A DNA stretch of 64,000 nucleotides, from positions 2,349,625-2,413,624 of the forward strand of contig LT599018.1 in assembly GCA_900079685.1 (NCBI GenBank), written 5' to 3'. How positions within the stretch are numbered: the stretch's first letter is position 1; every line of letters starts with the position of its first letter. Under the pieces are notes generated by a model. The model was not told the DNA's origin. It worked only from the letters and a program-made list of their open reading frames with translations, and did not search any database. This DNA comes from an uncultured delta proteobacterium. GTDB taxonomy: Bacteria; Desulfobacterota; Desulfovibrionia; Desulfovibrionales; Desulfovibrionaceae. Both the position numbers and the translations under genes were made by a program. Shown here in pieces: positions 51,188 through 61,030 of this stretch.

Positions 51188-54136
51188 TCAGCCGCCCCCG
51201 CTTGCGGCCCCGTGCCCCGCGCCGCACCGGCCGAGCTGGGACGCGAGGGCCTTGAACAAGGAGGTGACGTTTATCGGTTTCGCCAAATGCCCGTTCATCC
51301 CCGCGGCCATGGCGCGTTCCACGTCTTCCCGGTAGGCGTTGGCGGTCATGGCGATGATGGGGGTTTCCCGCGCGTCGGCGCGGGGCATGGCCCGGATTTT
51401 TTCCGTGGCTTCGTACCCGTCCATTTCCGGCATCTGGATATCCATGAAAACAAGCTGGTAATACCCCTCCGGCGAGGCGGCGAACATGGCCGCCGCTTCC
51501 GCTCCGTTCACGGCGGCCTCCAGTTGGACGCCCGTCGCGGAAAGCAGCTCATCGAGGATCATCCGGTTCACCTCAATGTCTTCCGCGAGGAGTATCCGCA
51601 CGCCTTGCAGGTCAATGTTCTCGCCGGGATCCGATTCTTCCGCCGCGACGGTTCGCCCTTTGGGCAGCAGCAGCTCGAAGCGGAACGTCGCCCCCCTGCC
51701 GGGCGCGCTGGTGACGCAAATATCCCCGCCCATGGCGTTTATCAAATTCTTGCTGATGGAAAGCCCCAGCCCCGTGCCGCCGAACCGCGAAGCAATGCTG
51801 GTATCGGCCTGTTCAAAGGGCACGAACAGTTTGGCGATCTGTTCCTCCGTCATGCCGATGCCGTTGTCCTCTATGGCAAAGGCGAGCAGGAGCGCCGCAT
51901 CCGTTTCTTCAAGCAGGGTGACGCTCATGCCGATCCGGCCGCCCTGGCCCGTGAACTTCACGGCGTTCCCGAGCAGGTTGATGAGCACCTGGTTGAGCCG
52001 CAGCTTGTCGCCCAAGACCACGCACTCGGCAAGGCCTTCCATGGACACGGTGAAATCGATGTCCTTGTCGGCGCACCGGCTGAGGATGATGTCCGCGACC
52101 TCGGCGACGGCCTCGCCGAGGCGGAAGGATTCGCTCGCCAGTTCCATTTTGCCCGATTCTATCTTCGCCATGTCGAGGATGTCGTTCAAAATGCCCAGGA
52201 GATGGCGGGAGGAAGTGAGTATCCGGTTTATGGCGGCCAGGGCTTTTCCGTTCTCCGCCGAGGCTTTTTTGGCTATTTCGGACATGCCGATGACCGCGTT
52301 GAGGGGCGTGCGTATTTCGTGGCTCATCCGGGCCAGGAAGGAGCTTTTCGCGCTGGAGGCGACCCGGGCCTCCTGTTCCGCCGCCTCCCGCTCGAGCATC
52401 TGGCGCCGCAGTTCGCGGGTTCTCTCGCTGACGAGTTCCTCCAGTTTTTTCCGCATCATGCGGTTCCGGAGGGAAAGGAAGATGATAAAACCGAGAATGG
52501 CGAGCAACAGGGCGATGCAGATCAGCAGAAGATACACCCGTGTTTTGGAAAGCTCGGCGGAATAGTCGAACACCTTCCCGAACCAGCGCTTCGCGATCAT
52601 ATCCGTCTTGATGAAGCTCTGGGCCTTGCCGATGATCGAGCACAACTCCCGTTCATTGGGATTGAAGCCGAACTTGGCCTCGATGGGGTGGTTCAGGACG
52701 ATATTGACCTTGTAGCCCGGTTTTTCGCGGTAATTGGTCTGGCTGAGCAAGAGCGCCTCGGCGGCCAGGATAAGCGTTATTTCGTCCCGCTCCAGCGCTT
52801 CAAAAGCCAGGTCGCCGGTATCGTAGGGCACGGCCTTGCTGGTGGGAAACCACTTGTTGTACATTTCCTCATACGCGGTTCCCTTGATGACCCCCACCTT
52901 CTGGCTCATCACCTGGTATATCTCGAGATCCGGAAAAGACGCTTTTGATATGAAGGCGTAAGACGTTGTGCAAAAGGGCTGGTCCGTCCAGAGGAATTTG
53001 CCCTTGCGCCCCTCCGAATACATGAGTTCGGAGATAAGCGCGGCCTCGCCGGAAACGAGGCTGGCCAGGATATCCTCCCACTTCGCGCCGCCCTGGTTGA
53101 CCGTCTTGAACCGCAGGCCGGTGGCGGCGGAGACCGCCGCGAGAATATCAACGACAATGCCTTCGAACGCATTGGTCTTGTAGTTGAAAAAACTCACGGG
53201 ATAGTTGTCGCTCTCGAGAACGACGGGGATATGCCTGCCGGACGAGGCGGCGCGTTCGACGTAGGCCGCTTCCTCGGGGGTGAACGCTTTGAACAGGCCG
53301 TATTTTTTGTAGTCCGCTTCCCCGGCCGCATAGAGTTTCGTCAGCGTTTCCTGGCCCCCGGCCGCGAGGTATTTGTTCAACGCGCTTATAAGGGGCTTCA
53401 GCGCTTCTTTTTCCGTGGTCAGGGAAACCGGGATATACACGAGCGGGAAAAAGGGCCTGGCCTCCACAAACCCGTACTCGATGAAAAAACAATCGGAAAC
53501 GCTTTCGTTGATGAACGCGTCGATGGTCGCATACCGCAGCATTGACGCGGCGTTTTCAAAGTTGTCGACGTACACGAGCTCAAAGGGCTCCGGGTACACT
53601 TCCCGGAACGGGGCAAGGTGCACGGACCCCGTCAGGAAGGCGAGCTTCGGGGGGCGCTTTTTCGCGATATCGCCGATGCTTTCCGCGCCTTTCTTTTTGA
53701 AAATGCTGATGGAGCGCTCGGCGATGGCGTCGGACATGAAATATTTTTCACGCCGCGCCGGGGTCGGGATCAGGTCGCCGGAAAAATCAAGGGAGCCGTC
53801 CGCAAGCCCGGCGAGGATCGCGTCCCAGTCATAAATCGCCGGAGAAAAACGCATGCCGAACAGGGAGCTTAACAGATCGCAGAACCGCTGGGTGTACCCG
53901 GTAAAAACGCCGTTGGTGTCGATGGACGCTTCCGTGGAGAGCAGCGCGCCGTAGGTGAGGGTTCTGTTTTGCGCGGCCAGGGACCGTATCGCCGCGACTT
54001 CGGCCTCCGTTATGCCGGGGACCTCCGTATAATGCCGTATGTCCGTGCCGGTCTGTTTCGCATGGGATGCGGAGCAGCACAACAGGACGGCAAGGGCGGC
54101 GCAGAGCAAGACAACGTACAGGTTTCGCATGTGCAT
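51188..54136 (-). CDS. Hybrid sensor histidine kinase with two solute-binding domains
   Basis: A 982-aa membrane kinase. A signal peptide (about 1-26) precedes two periplasmic SBP_bac_3-type domains (about 55-270 and 300-520), as in BvgS/EvgS-like sensors. A membrane helix follows near 535-560. The HisKA box SHEIRTPLNAVIGMSE carries the phosphorylated histidine; the ATPase has NLLGNAVKF, DNGIGM and GGTGLGLSIS. A C-terminal receiver domain has LLAEDIEVN and the acceptor Asp in VFMDIQMPEMDG. No HPt domain or separate response regulator is adjacent. It lies between two paralogous adhesins, so control of their expression by an amino-acid-like or small solute signal is plausible. ATG 54130 is an alternative start. 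Confidence 0.92.
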   Translation of the reverse strand: MHMRNLYVVLLCAALAVLLCCSASHAKQTGTDIRHYTEVPGITEAEVAAIRSLAAQNRTLTYGALLSTEASIDTNGVFTGYTQRFCDLLSSLFGMRFSPAIYDWDAILAGLADGSLDFSGDLIPTPARREKYFMSDAIAERSISIFKKKGAESIGDIAKKRPPKLAFLTGSVHLAPFREVYPEPFELVYVDNFENAASMLRYATIDAFINESVSDCFFIEYGFVEARPFFPLVYIPVSLTTEKEALKPLISALNKYLAAGGQETLTKLYAAGEADYKKYGLFKAFTPEEAAYVERAASSGRHIPVVLESDNYPVSFFNYKTNAFEGIVVDILAAVSAATGLRFKTVNQGGAKWEDILASLVSGEAALISELMYSEGRKGKFLWTDQPFCTTSYAFISKASFPDLEIYQVMSQKVGVIKGTAYEEMYNKWFPTSKAVPYDTGDLAFEALERDEITLILAAEALLLSQTNYREKPGYKVNIVLNHPIEAKFGFNPNERELCSIIGKAQSFIKTDMIAKRWFGKVFDYSAELSKTRVYLLLICIALLLAILGFIIFLSLRNRMMRKKLEELVSERTRELRRQMLEREAAEQEARVASSAKSSFLARMSHEIRTPLNAVIGMSEIAKKASAENGKALAAINRILTSSRHLLGILNDILDMAKIESGKMELASESFRLGEAVAEVADIILSRCADKDIDFTVSMEGLAECVVLGDKLRLNQVLINLLGNAVKFTGQGGRIGMSVTLLEETDAALLLAFAIEDNGIGMTEEQIAKLFVPFEQADTSIASRFGGTGLGLSISKNLINAMGGDICVTSAPGRGATFRFELLLPKGRTVAAEESDPGENIDLQGVRILLAEDIEVNRMILDELLSATGVQLEAAVNGAEAAAMFAASPEGYYQLVFMDIQMPEMDGYEATEKIRAMPRADARETPIIAMTANAYREDVERAMAAGMNGHLAKPINVTSLFKALASQLGRCGAGHGAASGGG

Positions 54137-54802
54137 TGCATTCGTCTTTTATATCAATAAATTGATATACATGACCGCGCGATGCCGCGGCGCATGACAA
54201 ACGCTGTCCCCCTTTTCCACGCGCGTTGCAACCGGAAGATCGAAGCGAAAAAATCAATGAAAAAAGCCGATGGCGCGGAACCGTAGCGCAGGTATATCCC
54301 AGTAACGCGGATGGTATTGCATTGGCGCAACATCGCCGCGCGTGTTTCTCCATACACCCGAACCGTATTTTTTGCTAGAGCGTTGCATGGGCTTTTTTCC
54401 CCCGACCGCCGGTTGCCCGGAACCGGCGCATGGCGTCCATTTTTGCCGTGCTTTCCCCGTTCCGGTTTCCGCTAAAACAGCAATCGGTCCAATTGTTACA
54501 AAATGCTACCACATGTTGCTGAATGTTTCATGAAAAGATCCACGCAAAAAGCGATAACACATTGCTACAATTACTTTTTTATCACAACACTACGCATCGC
54601 TTCTGCAAAGGCGGACATACGCCGCCGATTGTTGCAAAATATTACTTTGCATAAATTAGTGTTTCTACCCCTTGAGGTGATTTTGTTTTCTCCTATGATG
54701 GCATCATCAATACGTCTCTTCCTTATATATAGGGGAGGAAGAGAGGTGGCGCCGATCGGCGGCGTTAAAAAACAGTAGCACTATTATCCAAGGGGGAAAA
54801 TC
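54137..54802. other. Intergenic control region between sensor kinase and 1591-aa adhesin
   Basis: About 665 bases between divergent genes; the right half is AT-rich with several GTTACAAAATGCTAC/TTGCAAAATATTAC-like stretches. A sigma-70 promoter lies at 54672-54699. No convincing ORF or RNA gene. Confidence 0.55.
54672..54699 (+). promoter_or_regulatory. Sigma-70 promoter of the 1591-aa adhesin
   Basis: TTGAGG at 54672-54677, a 16-base spacer and TATGAT at 54694-54699. It predicts a leader of about 97 bases. Confidence 0.55.
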
Positions 54803-57800
54803 ATGTCACAGGCAACCATTACCACAACCGGCGCGCAACACGGCGCCGTTCTGTCCGTTCCCGCGCCGGCGGCGCACGAAACGCTGAGCGTAACCATGGT
54901 TCCCGGCAACGGGGTGCGTCTGCCGTTCAATCCGGAAGACGCCACGGTTTCCCGGTCGGGAAACGATCTCGTCTTTGAGCTGGACAACGGCGGCACGGTC
55001 ACCATCACCAACTTTTTCGTCACGGAAAACGGAGGAACGCTGCCCACGCTTATCCTCCCCCAAGGGGAAGAGGTCACGGCGGCTCAGGCTTTTGCCGACA
55101 CCGACCTTGACCTCGCCACCGCGGCCGGGCCGGGCGCTGCCGCCGCTGGCTCCAGCGGTTCCGGCGAATACGCCGACGACGCGGGCAGTTTGATCGGCGG
55201 TGTCGACCGGTTGGGGAGCCTCGGCACCAGCCAGTGGGACAGAAGCACCGAAGCGCCGGAATATCAGGAAAGCGCGCTGCCCGCCGCCGGGGCCGCCGCC
55301 GGAACCGGCACGGACGGCGCCGGAACGCCGGATGCTCCGGTGGGGCCGAACGGGCCGCTGGACTACATCGCACGCGGCGTTATGTACACGCAGAATGAAA
55401 ACACCCTGCCGGAACTGAGCGTGGACCTGCTCTCCGTTGCCGGCGGCTCGGCCGCGAAATACGCGGCCGGCACCGCGCCCGATGACGCCAGCCTGGAATT
55501 TTTTGACGCAAACGGCGTTCCCATCATCCTCGCCCCCATGGAGTACAGCTACGCTGACGGCAAAATCATCTTTGACAACCCCCCGGCGGCAGGCGGCATC
55601 TTTTACGTCACGATCACGGACAGCAACGGCAACACCTACTCCATGCAGATCGTGGTCACGCCCGATGAATTCTTTGACTCCAAGCAGCAGGACCAGGACA
55701 CCCCGCCCTACAACGGCGAACTGGCCCACGGCGAATGGCATTCGGGCAAGGATACGAGCAATACCAGTGATTATGACACCACTTCCAGCAATTTGAACGA
55801 CGAGATGAACTTCGTAGGCGACATCACCGGCGGGAAGATCAACACCGGCTATAACGATCCGGACAAAGACAACGGCCGGGCCTGGGGTAACGACAGTGTG
55901 ACCGTGCACGGCAACGTGGACAAGACGGACATGAACTTCGGCTCCGGCACCGGCATGCTGGACATCAAGAATAGCCTCCGCGCTTCTGAAGGCAGTTCCA
56001 CCATCACCATGGACCACGGAACCATAGACATCAACGCCGACAAAGCCGGCGGCCAGTACGGCATCTACGCCGCCGGAGACGGCAAGGACGTGACCATTAA
56101 GGGCGGCGACACCACCGTGACGATCGGCGCGGGCACGGACAAGGCCGGCGGTCCTACCGCTTACGGCGTGTTCGCGGACAAGGGCGGCGACGTGTCCGTC
56201 GACGCGGGCAGCGTGACTATCGACGCCGAGGGCAGAGGCGCTCTCGGCATATACGCGGATGGGGGCTCAACAGTCGACGTTACCGCCGGCAACGTGACCA
56301 TCGACGCCAAGGGAGAAGCCAACAGCAGCTGGGCCAGGGGCATGCAGGCCAGCGGCCAGAACAGCGCCATCAATATCCACGCCACCGGCGAGGTCAGCGT
56401 CTCCGCTTACGGCAACCAGGGCTACGCCATGTCCGCCGAGGGCAAGGGCAACAAAACCCTTATTGACGGCGCCGAAAAGGTCACCCTGAAGGCCAGCCAT
56501 ACGGGCATGAACGCCTACCACGGCAACTCCGGCAACACCATTGACGGCGGCGAAGTACGCATCACTGTGGACGGGGCGACCCAGGACGCCTACCACAACG
56601 GCATGTATGCCAGCGAAGCGAAGAATACCATCCAGAACGCCTCGAGCGTGACCATAGAAGCCCTGAAGGGCGGTTCTGTAAGCGCCGGCGTGAACGCCGC
56701 CTACAAGGGTGAAAACATCATAACCAGCACCGGCGATGTGACCGTCACAGCCAAAGACGGCATCAAAGCGAACTACGGCCTTAGCGCCGCCGCCGGCTCC
56801 AACAGCATCACCTCCTCGGACGGCGATGTGAAGATCTCGGCCACGGGCGCCGGTGCCGAAAACCAGGCGATCCGCGCCTCCGATGGCGGCGCCACCAACG
56901 TGGACGCCGCCAACGGCACGGTAACCCTAACCGCCACCGGCGGCAACACCGGCCGGGGCATATACGCCACAGGCGGCTCCACGGTGGACGTCACGGCTGA
57001 AAACGTGACCATAACGACCGACGGCACCGCAAACGGCATAGGCATGCACGCTGCGGGCAACAGCACGATCAACGTCCATTCCAAGGGCGGCACGGTGGAT
57101 ATCACCGCCAGCGGCAGCGATGCTTACGGGATACTCGCCGAGGGTAAAGGCGCCAACCTTATTGACGGCGCGAAAACGGTCAATATCACGTCGAGCAATG
57201 ACGGCATGACCGCGCTCGGCGGCGGAACCAACACCATTGAGGGCAACGGCGCGACCGGCAGCGAGGCGAACATTTTCTCCAAAGGCGCCGGCATGTATGC
57301 GTACAGCGGAAAGGCCTCGAACACCATCACCGGCATGGAATCGGTCCATCTCGGCGACGCGGACCACAGGTCTGCCCAGGGCATGAGTGCCTACACCGGG
57401 ACAAACCTCATTGACGGCGCAAAAGAGGTGGACGTCTACGCCAAAGGCAACGCCATGACCGCCGGGGCTTACACCGGAACCAGCGCGAGCAACACCATCC
57501 AGGCCGACAAAGTGACCCTGGATGTGGTGAGCGCGGGCACAGGCCGCGGCATGCTCGCCACCGACAACACGGGGGTGTCCAACACCATCACCGCTCATGA
57601 CGTGACCATCAAGGTCTCCGGCTCCGTTGCGAGCCTCGGCATGGCCGCCGGCAACTCGGCCTCGAACACCATCGACTCCAGCGGCGGCACAGTCAGCATC
57701 ACCACCCGGGGCGGCGAAAGCTACGGCATGTATGTCGCCGATACGGACGAATCCCTCAACCTGATCAAAAACGCGTCCAAGGCCACAGTCACCGCCGACC

Positions 57801-59578
57801 TCGTGGGCATGTGGGCCAACCGGGGCCACAACACCATCAAAGATATCACCGCAACCGATCCGGGCGGAAACGCTGTGGAAATCACAGCCGACGGCGTAAC
57901 TGGCGGCTCTGGCAAATCCCGTACGGGCATGTACGCGGCCAACAACAGTGCAAGAAATGTCGACACCGTCAGCGAAAACCGTATTGAAAATATCAAGGGT
58001 GACGTGGCTGTCACGGCTTCGGGCAGCGGCGGCACCAACACCGCCATGTACGCGTATACCCTGTCGCAGACGGAAGACGTGGGCGAGGCGAGGAACATCA
58101 TCACCGGCGTGGACGGCGACGTGACCGTATCGGCCCAGAACGGCGACAAAAACTACGCCATGCGCGCCCTTGCGGACTCCGGCGCCAACCCCGCCGAGAA
58201 CATCATTGAGGATGTTTCCGGCACGGTGACCCTCAAGGCCACGGGCGGCACGGAGTCTTACGGCATGTCCGCCTCCGGTCAGGGCGCGAAGAACATCATC
58301 ACCGTGGGCGAAGGGCCTATCGCCGTGGTCATCACGGCCACGGGCGCGGCCAGTTCCTACGCCATGTTCGCTGAAAAGGGCGGCGTCAACGAGATCACCG
58401 GCAAGAGCGTTGCCGGCGGCCCGGGCGACCACATTGAAATCAACGGCAGGATCTACACTGATGGTGCGGCCGGCAGCCTGAACAGCATCAAGACAGGACA
58501 GGGAGACGACCGCATCGAGTTGAACGGCAAGATAGAGGGTAACTTCACCCTGGCGGCCGGCGACGCGAACGAGGCGGATTACGACATCCTGGTGCTGCGC
58601 GCGGCCACCTGGGACGAGTTCGCGGCCAACTACCAGGCTTGGCTGGGGCACGCGCTGGCGAACGGCGACAACATGCACATCGAGTCCATCCACTGGATCG
58701 TGGGTGACAACCTCGAAATGCCCGCAGGTTACTGGCTGGAAACCCTGATCAACGACTGGAACACCGCGCATCCCGACCAGACGATCAACTTCAGCCAGGA
58801 GCACGAATCCACGCTGGCGGACATTCTCCAGACGGACGAGAACGGCCACGCCGTGAGCAACCACGTCGACCACCAGGGCGACGCCACGCATGACGCCATT
58901 TTCGGCGGCGGCGACGACCAGGTGCAAATCCACGGGGACATCGCCGGAACGAGCCACGACACCGTGAACTTCGACCTCGGCAACGGCCACAACGCCTTGA
59001 CAGTGGACGGCAACGTGACCCACGCCACCATAACCGGCGGCAACGAAGGCAACGACATCAGCATCCACGGCGCCCTGGACGGCCATATCTCTCTCGGTGA
59101 CGGCTCGGACCGCGTGGACCTGGGCGTCATGCAGGGCGGCACGGTTGACCTCGGCGCGGGCGACGACATCCTGAGCCTGAACGGCTTCACCGGCGGCTTG
59201 CTGAACGGCGGCGAGGGCAACGACACCCTGATCCTGAACCTGGACGGCCTGGGCGGCGAAAACGCCTTCGGGGAAGGCGGCGCTTTCAGCGGGTTGTTTG
59301 AGGAAGGCGCGGTGAAGGGCTTTGAGAACATCCTCGTGGACATGACCGGCGGCAACGCGGACACCCTGCTCCTGAACGACCTGCTGGACGGCTTCAAGGG
59401 CATCAGCAACGGCGAGGCCCTTACCGTGCACATCACGGGCGACGCCACCGACCAGGTGCATACCCAGGACCTGCTGGACAACGGCTGGATCTACAACAAC
59501 AACGGAGACGGCACGGGCAGCTTGACCCACGAGAATGAGGATATTACTTTTATCCTCCAGAACAACATGATCGTGTAA
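54803..59578 (+). CDS. LapA-like secreted adhesin with long beta-helix repeat region
   Basis: A 1591-aa acidic surface protein, paralogous to the 870-aa adhesin. The first 110 residues are about 70% identical between the two, with TAAG at 106-109 in both. Residues about 180-310 repeat the shared second domain. From about 340 to 1230 there are many degenerate repeats (YGIYAAGDGKDVTI-like turns, strand TVDVTAGNVTI), consistent with a right-handed beta-helix. An insert with longer helices (about 1262-1355) interrupts before a short GDGSDRVDL/GAGDDILSL beta-roll. The C-terminal 120 residues match the paralogue and end in FILQNNMIV, a likely type I signal. AGGGGG precedes the ATG. Confidence 0.8.
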   Translation: MSQATITTTGAQHGAVLSVPAPAAHETLSVTMVPGNGVRLPFNPEDATVSRSGNDLVFELDNGGTVTITNFFVTENGGTLPTLILPQGEEVTAAQAFADTDLDLATAAGPGAAAAGSSGSGEYADDAGSLIGGVDRLGSLGTSQWDRSTEAPEYQESALPAAGAAAGTGTDGAGTPDAPVGPNGPLDYIARGVMYTQNENTLPELSVDLLSVAGGSAAKYAAGTAPDDASLEFFDANGVPIILAPMEYSYADGKIIFDNPPAAGGIFYVTITDSNGNTYSMQIVVTPDEFFDSKQQDQDTPPYNGELAHGEWHSGKDTSNTSDYDTTSSNLNDEMNFVGDITGGKINTGYNDPDKDNGRAWGNDSVTVHGNVDKTDMNFGSGTGMLDIKNSLRASEGSSTITMDHGTIDINADKAGGQYGIYAAGDGKDVTIKGGDTTVTIGAGTDKAGGPTAYGVFADKGGDVSVDAGSVTIDAEGRGALGIYADGGSTVDVTAGNVTIDAKGEANSSWARGMQASGQNSAINIHATGEVSVSAYGNQGYAMSAEGKGNKTLIDGAEKVTLKASHTGMNAYHGNSGNTIDGGEVRITVDGATQDAYHNGMYASEAKNTIQNASSVTIEALKGGSVSAGVNAAYKGENIITSTGDVTVTAKDGIKANYGLSAAAGSNSITSSDGDVKISATGAGAENQAIRASDGGATNVDAANGTVTLTATGGNTGRGIYATGGSTVDVTAENVTITTDGTANGIGMHAAGNSTINVHSKGGTVDITASGSDAYGILAEGKGANLIDGAKTVNITSSNDGMTALGGGTNTIEGNGATGSEANIFSKGAGMYAYSGKASNTITGMESVHLGDADHRSAQGMSAYTGTNLIDGAKEVDVYAKGNAMTAGAYTGTSASNTIQADKVTLDVVSAGTGRGMLATDNTGVSNTITAHDVTIKVSGSVASLGMAAGNSASNTIDSSGGTVSITTRGGESYGMYVADTDESLNLIKNASKATVTADLVGMWANRGHNTIKDITATDPGGNAVEITADGVTGGSGKSRTGMYAANNSARNVDTVSENRIENIKGDVAVTASGSGGTNTAMYAYTLSQTEDVGEARNIITGVDGDVTVSAQNGDKNYAMRALADSGANPAENIIEDVSGTVTLKATGGTESYGMSASGQGAKNIITVGEGPIAVVITATGAASSYAMFAEKGGVNEITGKSVAGGPGDHIEINGRIYTDGAAGSLNSIKTGQGDDRIELNGKIEGNFTLAAGDANEADYDILVLRAATWDEFAANYQAWLGHALANGDNMHIESIHWIVGDNLEMPAGYWLETLINDWNTAHPDQTINFSQEHESTLADILQTDENGHAVSNHVDHQGDATHDAIFGGGDDQVQIHGDIAGTSHDTVNFDLGNGHNALTVDGNVTHATITGGNEGNDISIHGALDGHISLGDGSDRVDLGVMQGGTVDLGAGDDILSLNGFTGGLLNGGEGNDTLILNLDGLGGENAFGEGGAFSGLFEEGAVKGFENILVDMTGGNADTLLLNDLLDGFKGISNGEALTVHITGDATDQVHTQDLLDNGWIYNNNGDGTGSLTHENEDITFILQNNMIV

Positions 59579-59606
59579 CCGCGCCGCGCGAACGGCGTCA
59601 CCAAAA

Positions 59607-59634
59607 GGGGGATGGAGCGCGCGCTCCATCCCCC
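59607..59634 (+). terminator. Perfect palindromic terminator of the 1591-aa adhesin
   Basis: GGGGATGGAGCGCGCGCTCCATCCCC-type palindrome, 28 bases after the stop codon and followed by CTGATTGTTT. Nearly the same hairpin ends the other adhesin gene at 48142-48167. Confidence 0.85.
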
Positions 59635-60148
59635 TGATTGTTTAACGAGAAGTCTTTCCCGGGACAGGCATTACTGACGTAAACGCGGCATCACGCACGA
59701 GGTAGGGCAATAAAAAAATACTCAAGAGTTATCCAAAAAAATTTGCGCTTGCACCATAACAGGGTCACTCCTCTTCTGGCTGTCCTTGAGCCAATTTTTT
59801 CTTTTCCTGCTCGCGCTCCAGCTGCTTTATGCTTTTCTCCGGGGTAGGCAAATTTTCAGGCATAGTGCCGCCAAGCTCCGCAATGGTCTGGCGGACCTTT
59901 GCACCCACTTCACGGTGAGTTCGGTTGGCGGCTTCTTTGCCGGTGACGTTTTCCCGTGTTAACTTTTCTTCCGTCTGTGTGGCTCGGAACAGGTTCGCCG
60001 CCAATTCCGTACTGCCCATGTGGTCAAGAATCTTTTGGCTCTTTTTGAGGCTCTTTCTGGCGTGAATGTCTTTGCGCCCATGCCTCCGTACAATCCCTTA
60101 TAGCCGTGATCCTGGAATTGAGGTAGGTCGTCAAATTCGAACGCCATG

Positions 60149-61030
60149 TTAAGCGGCAATCGGCAGCTTTGGTTTCATCATCCCGCTTCTGACAAACGCC
60201 GCCGGTGAGAGATAGCCAAGTGCTGCCTGGCGTCTTTGTCGATTATAAAAAACCTCAATATACTCTGTCACATCTGTAATTGCTTCTGCCTGTGATCTGT
60301 AGCTTTTGCGATGGACCAACTCATTCTTCAATAAGCCCCAGAAGCTCTCCATGGGGGCGTTGTCGTAACAATCCCCTTTTTTGCTCATGGAACAGATCAG
60401 ACCATATGCGTGGAGCTTTTTCTGATAAGCTGCGCTGCAATACTGGCTGCCGCGATCCGAATGCAGAATCAGTCCCACAGGTGGGCGGTGGAAACGCACC
60501 GCCTTCATCAATGCAGCCAAGACAAGCCCGGTATCCATACGCTCAGCCAGGCTGAAGCCGACAATTTCCCGGCTGTGTAAATCTTTGATTCCGGCAAGAT
60601 ATACCCAGCCCTGCCGTGTGGGGATATAGGTTATGTCACTCACCCACACGCGGTTGTGTTCGCCCGGCGTGAAGTCACGGTTCAGAAGATTGGAAGCGAC
60701 CGGCAACGCGTGATTTGACTCCGTGGTGCGGATAACCCGTCGTTTGCGCTTACAGACGAGGCCCAGTTCACGGCGGAGCTGCTTGACCTTCCAGAGGCTG
60801 ACGGCACAACCGCTTGCCACGAGTTCCCGGTGCAACCGCTCCGCGCCGTATGTGCCGCGTGTTCTCTGGTGGGCAGCCAGAACCTCGGCCTCCAGACGAG
60901 TTGTCTTGTTTGATGGGGCAGCGTCGCGTTTGAGCCAGGCGTAGTATCCACTGACAGATGCGTGCAAAACCAGGCAAATAAAACGGACAGGATATCGGTG
61001 TCGCAAAGCACTGACTGCGGCGTACCTCAC
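60149..61030 (-). CDS. IS3-family transposase OrfB
   Basis: A 293-aa DDE integrase-fold transposase. The catalytic residues appear in WVSDITYIP (first Asp), LHSDRGSQY (second Asp) and NAPMESFWGLLKNE (Glu). The N-terminal part has the usual HTH_21 region (RTRGTYGAERLHREL). It overlaps orfA by 4 bases in another frame and is normally made as an OrfAB fusion by -1 frameshifting; an A7 run (61060-61066) near the orfA end is the candidate slippery site. It appears full-length. Confidence 0.95.
   Translation of the reverse strand: MRYAAVSALRHRYPVRFICLVLHASVSGYYAWLKRDAAPSNKTTRLEAEVLAAHQRTRGTYGAERLHRELVASGCAVSLWKVKQLRRELGLVCKRKRRVIRTTESNHALPVASNLLNRDFTPGEHNRVWVSDITYIPTRQGWVYLAGIKDLHSREIVGFSLAERMDTGLVLAALMKAVRFHRPPVGLILHSDRGSQYCSAAYQKKLHAYGLICSMSKKGDCYDNAPMESFWGLLKNELVHRKSYRSQAEAITDVTEYIEVFYNRQRRQAALGYLSPAAFVRSGMMKPKLPIAA

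Noticed and set aside
48196-59578. Contact-dependent inhibition or two-partner secretion (TpsA/CdiA) reading of the adhesins
   Set aside because: There is no Sec signal, no TPS haemagglutination domain, no TpsB partner and no immunity gene; the conserved C terminus fits type I secretion better.
56927-59629. A 900-codon minus-strand frame
   Set aside because: Antisense to the 1591-aa adhesin; it arises from the repetitive high-GC coding sequence.
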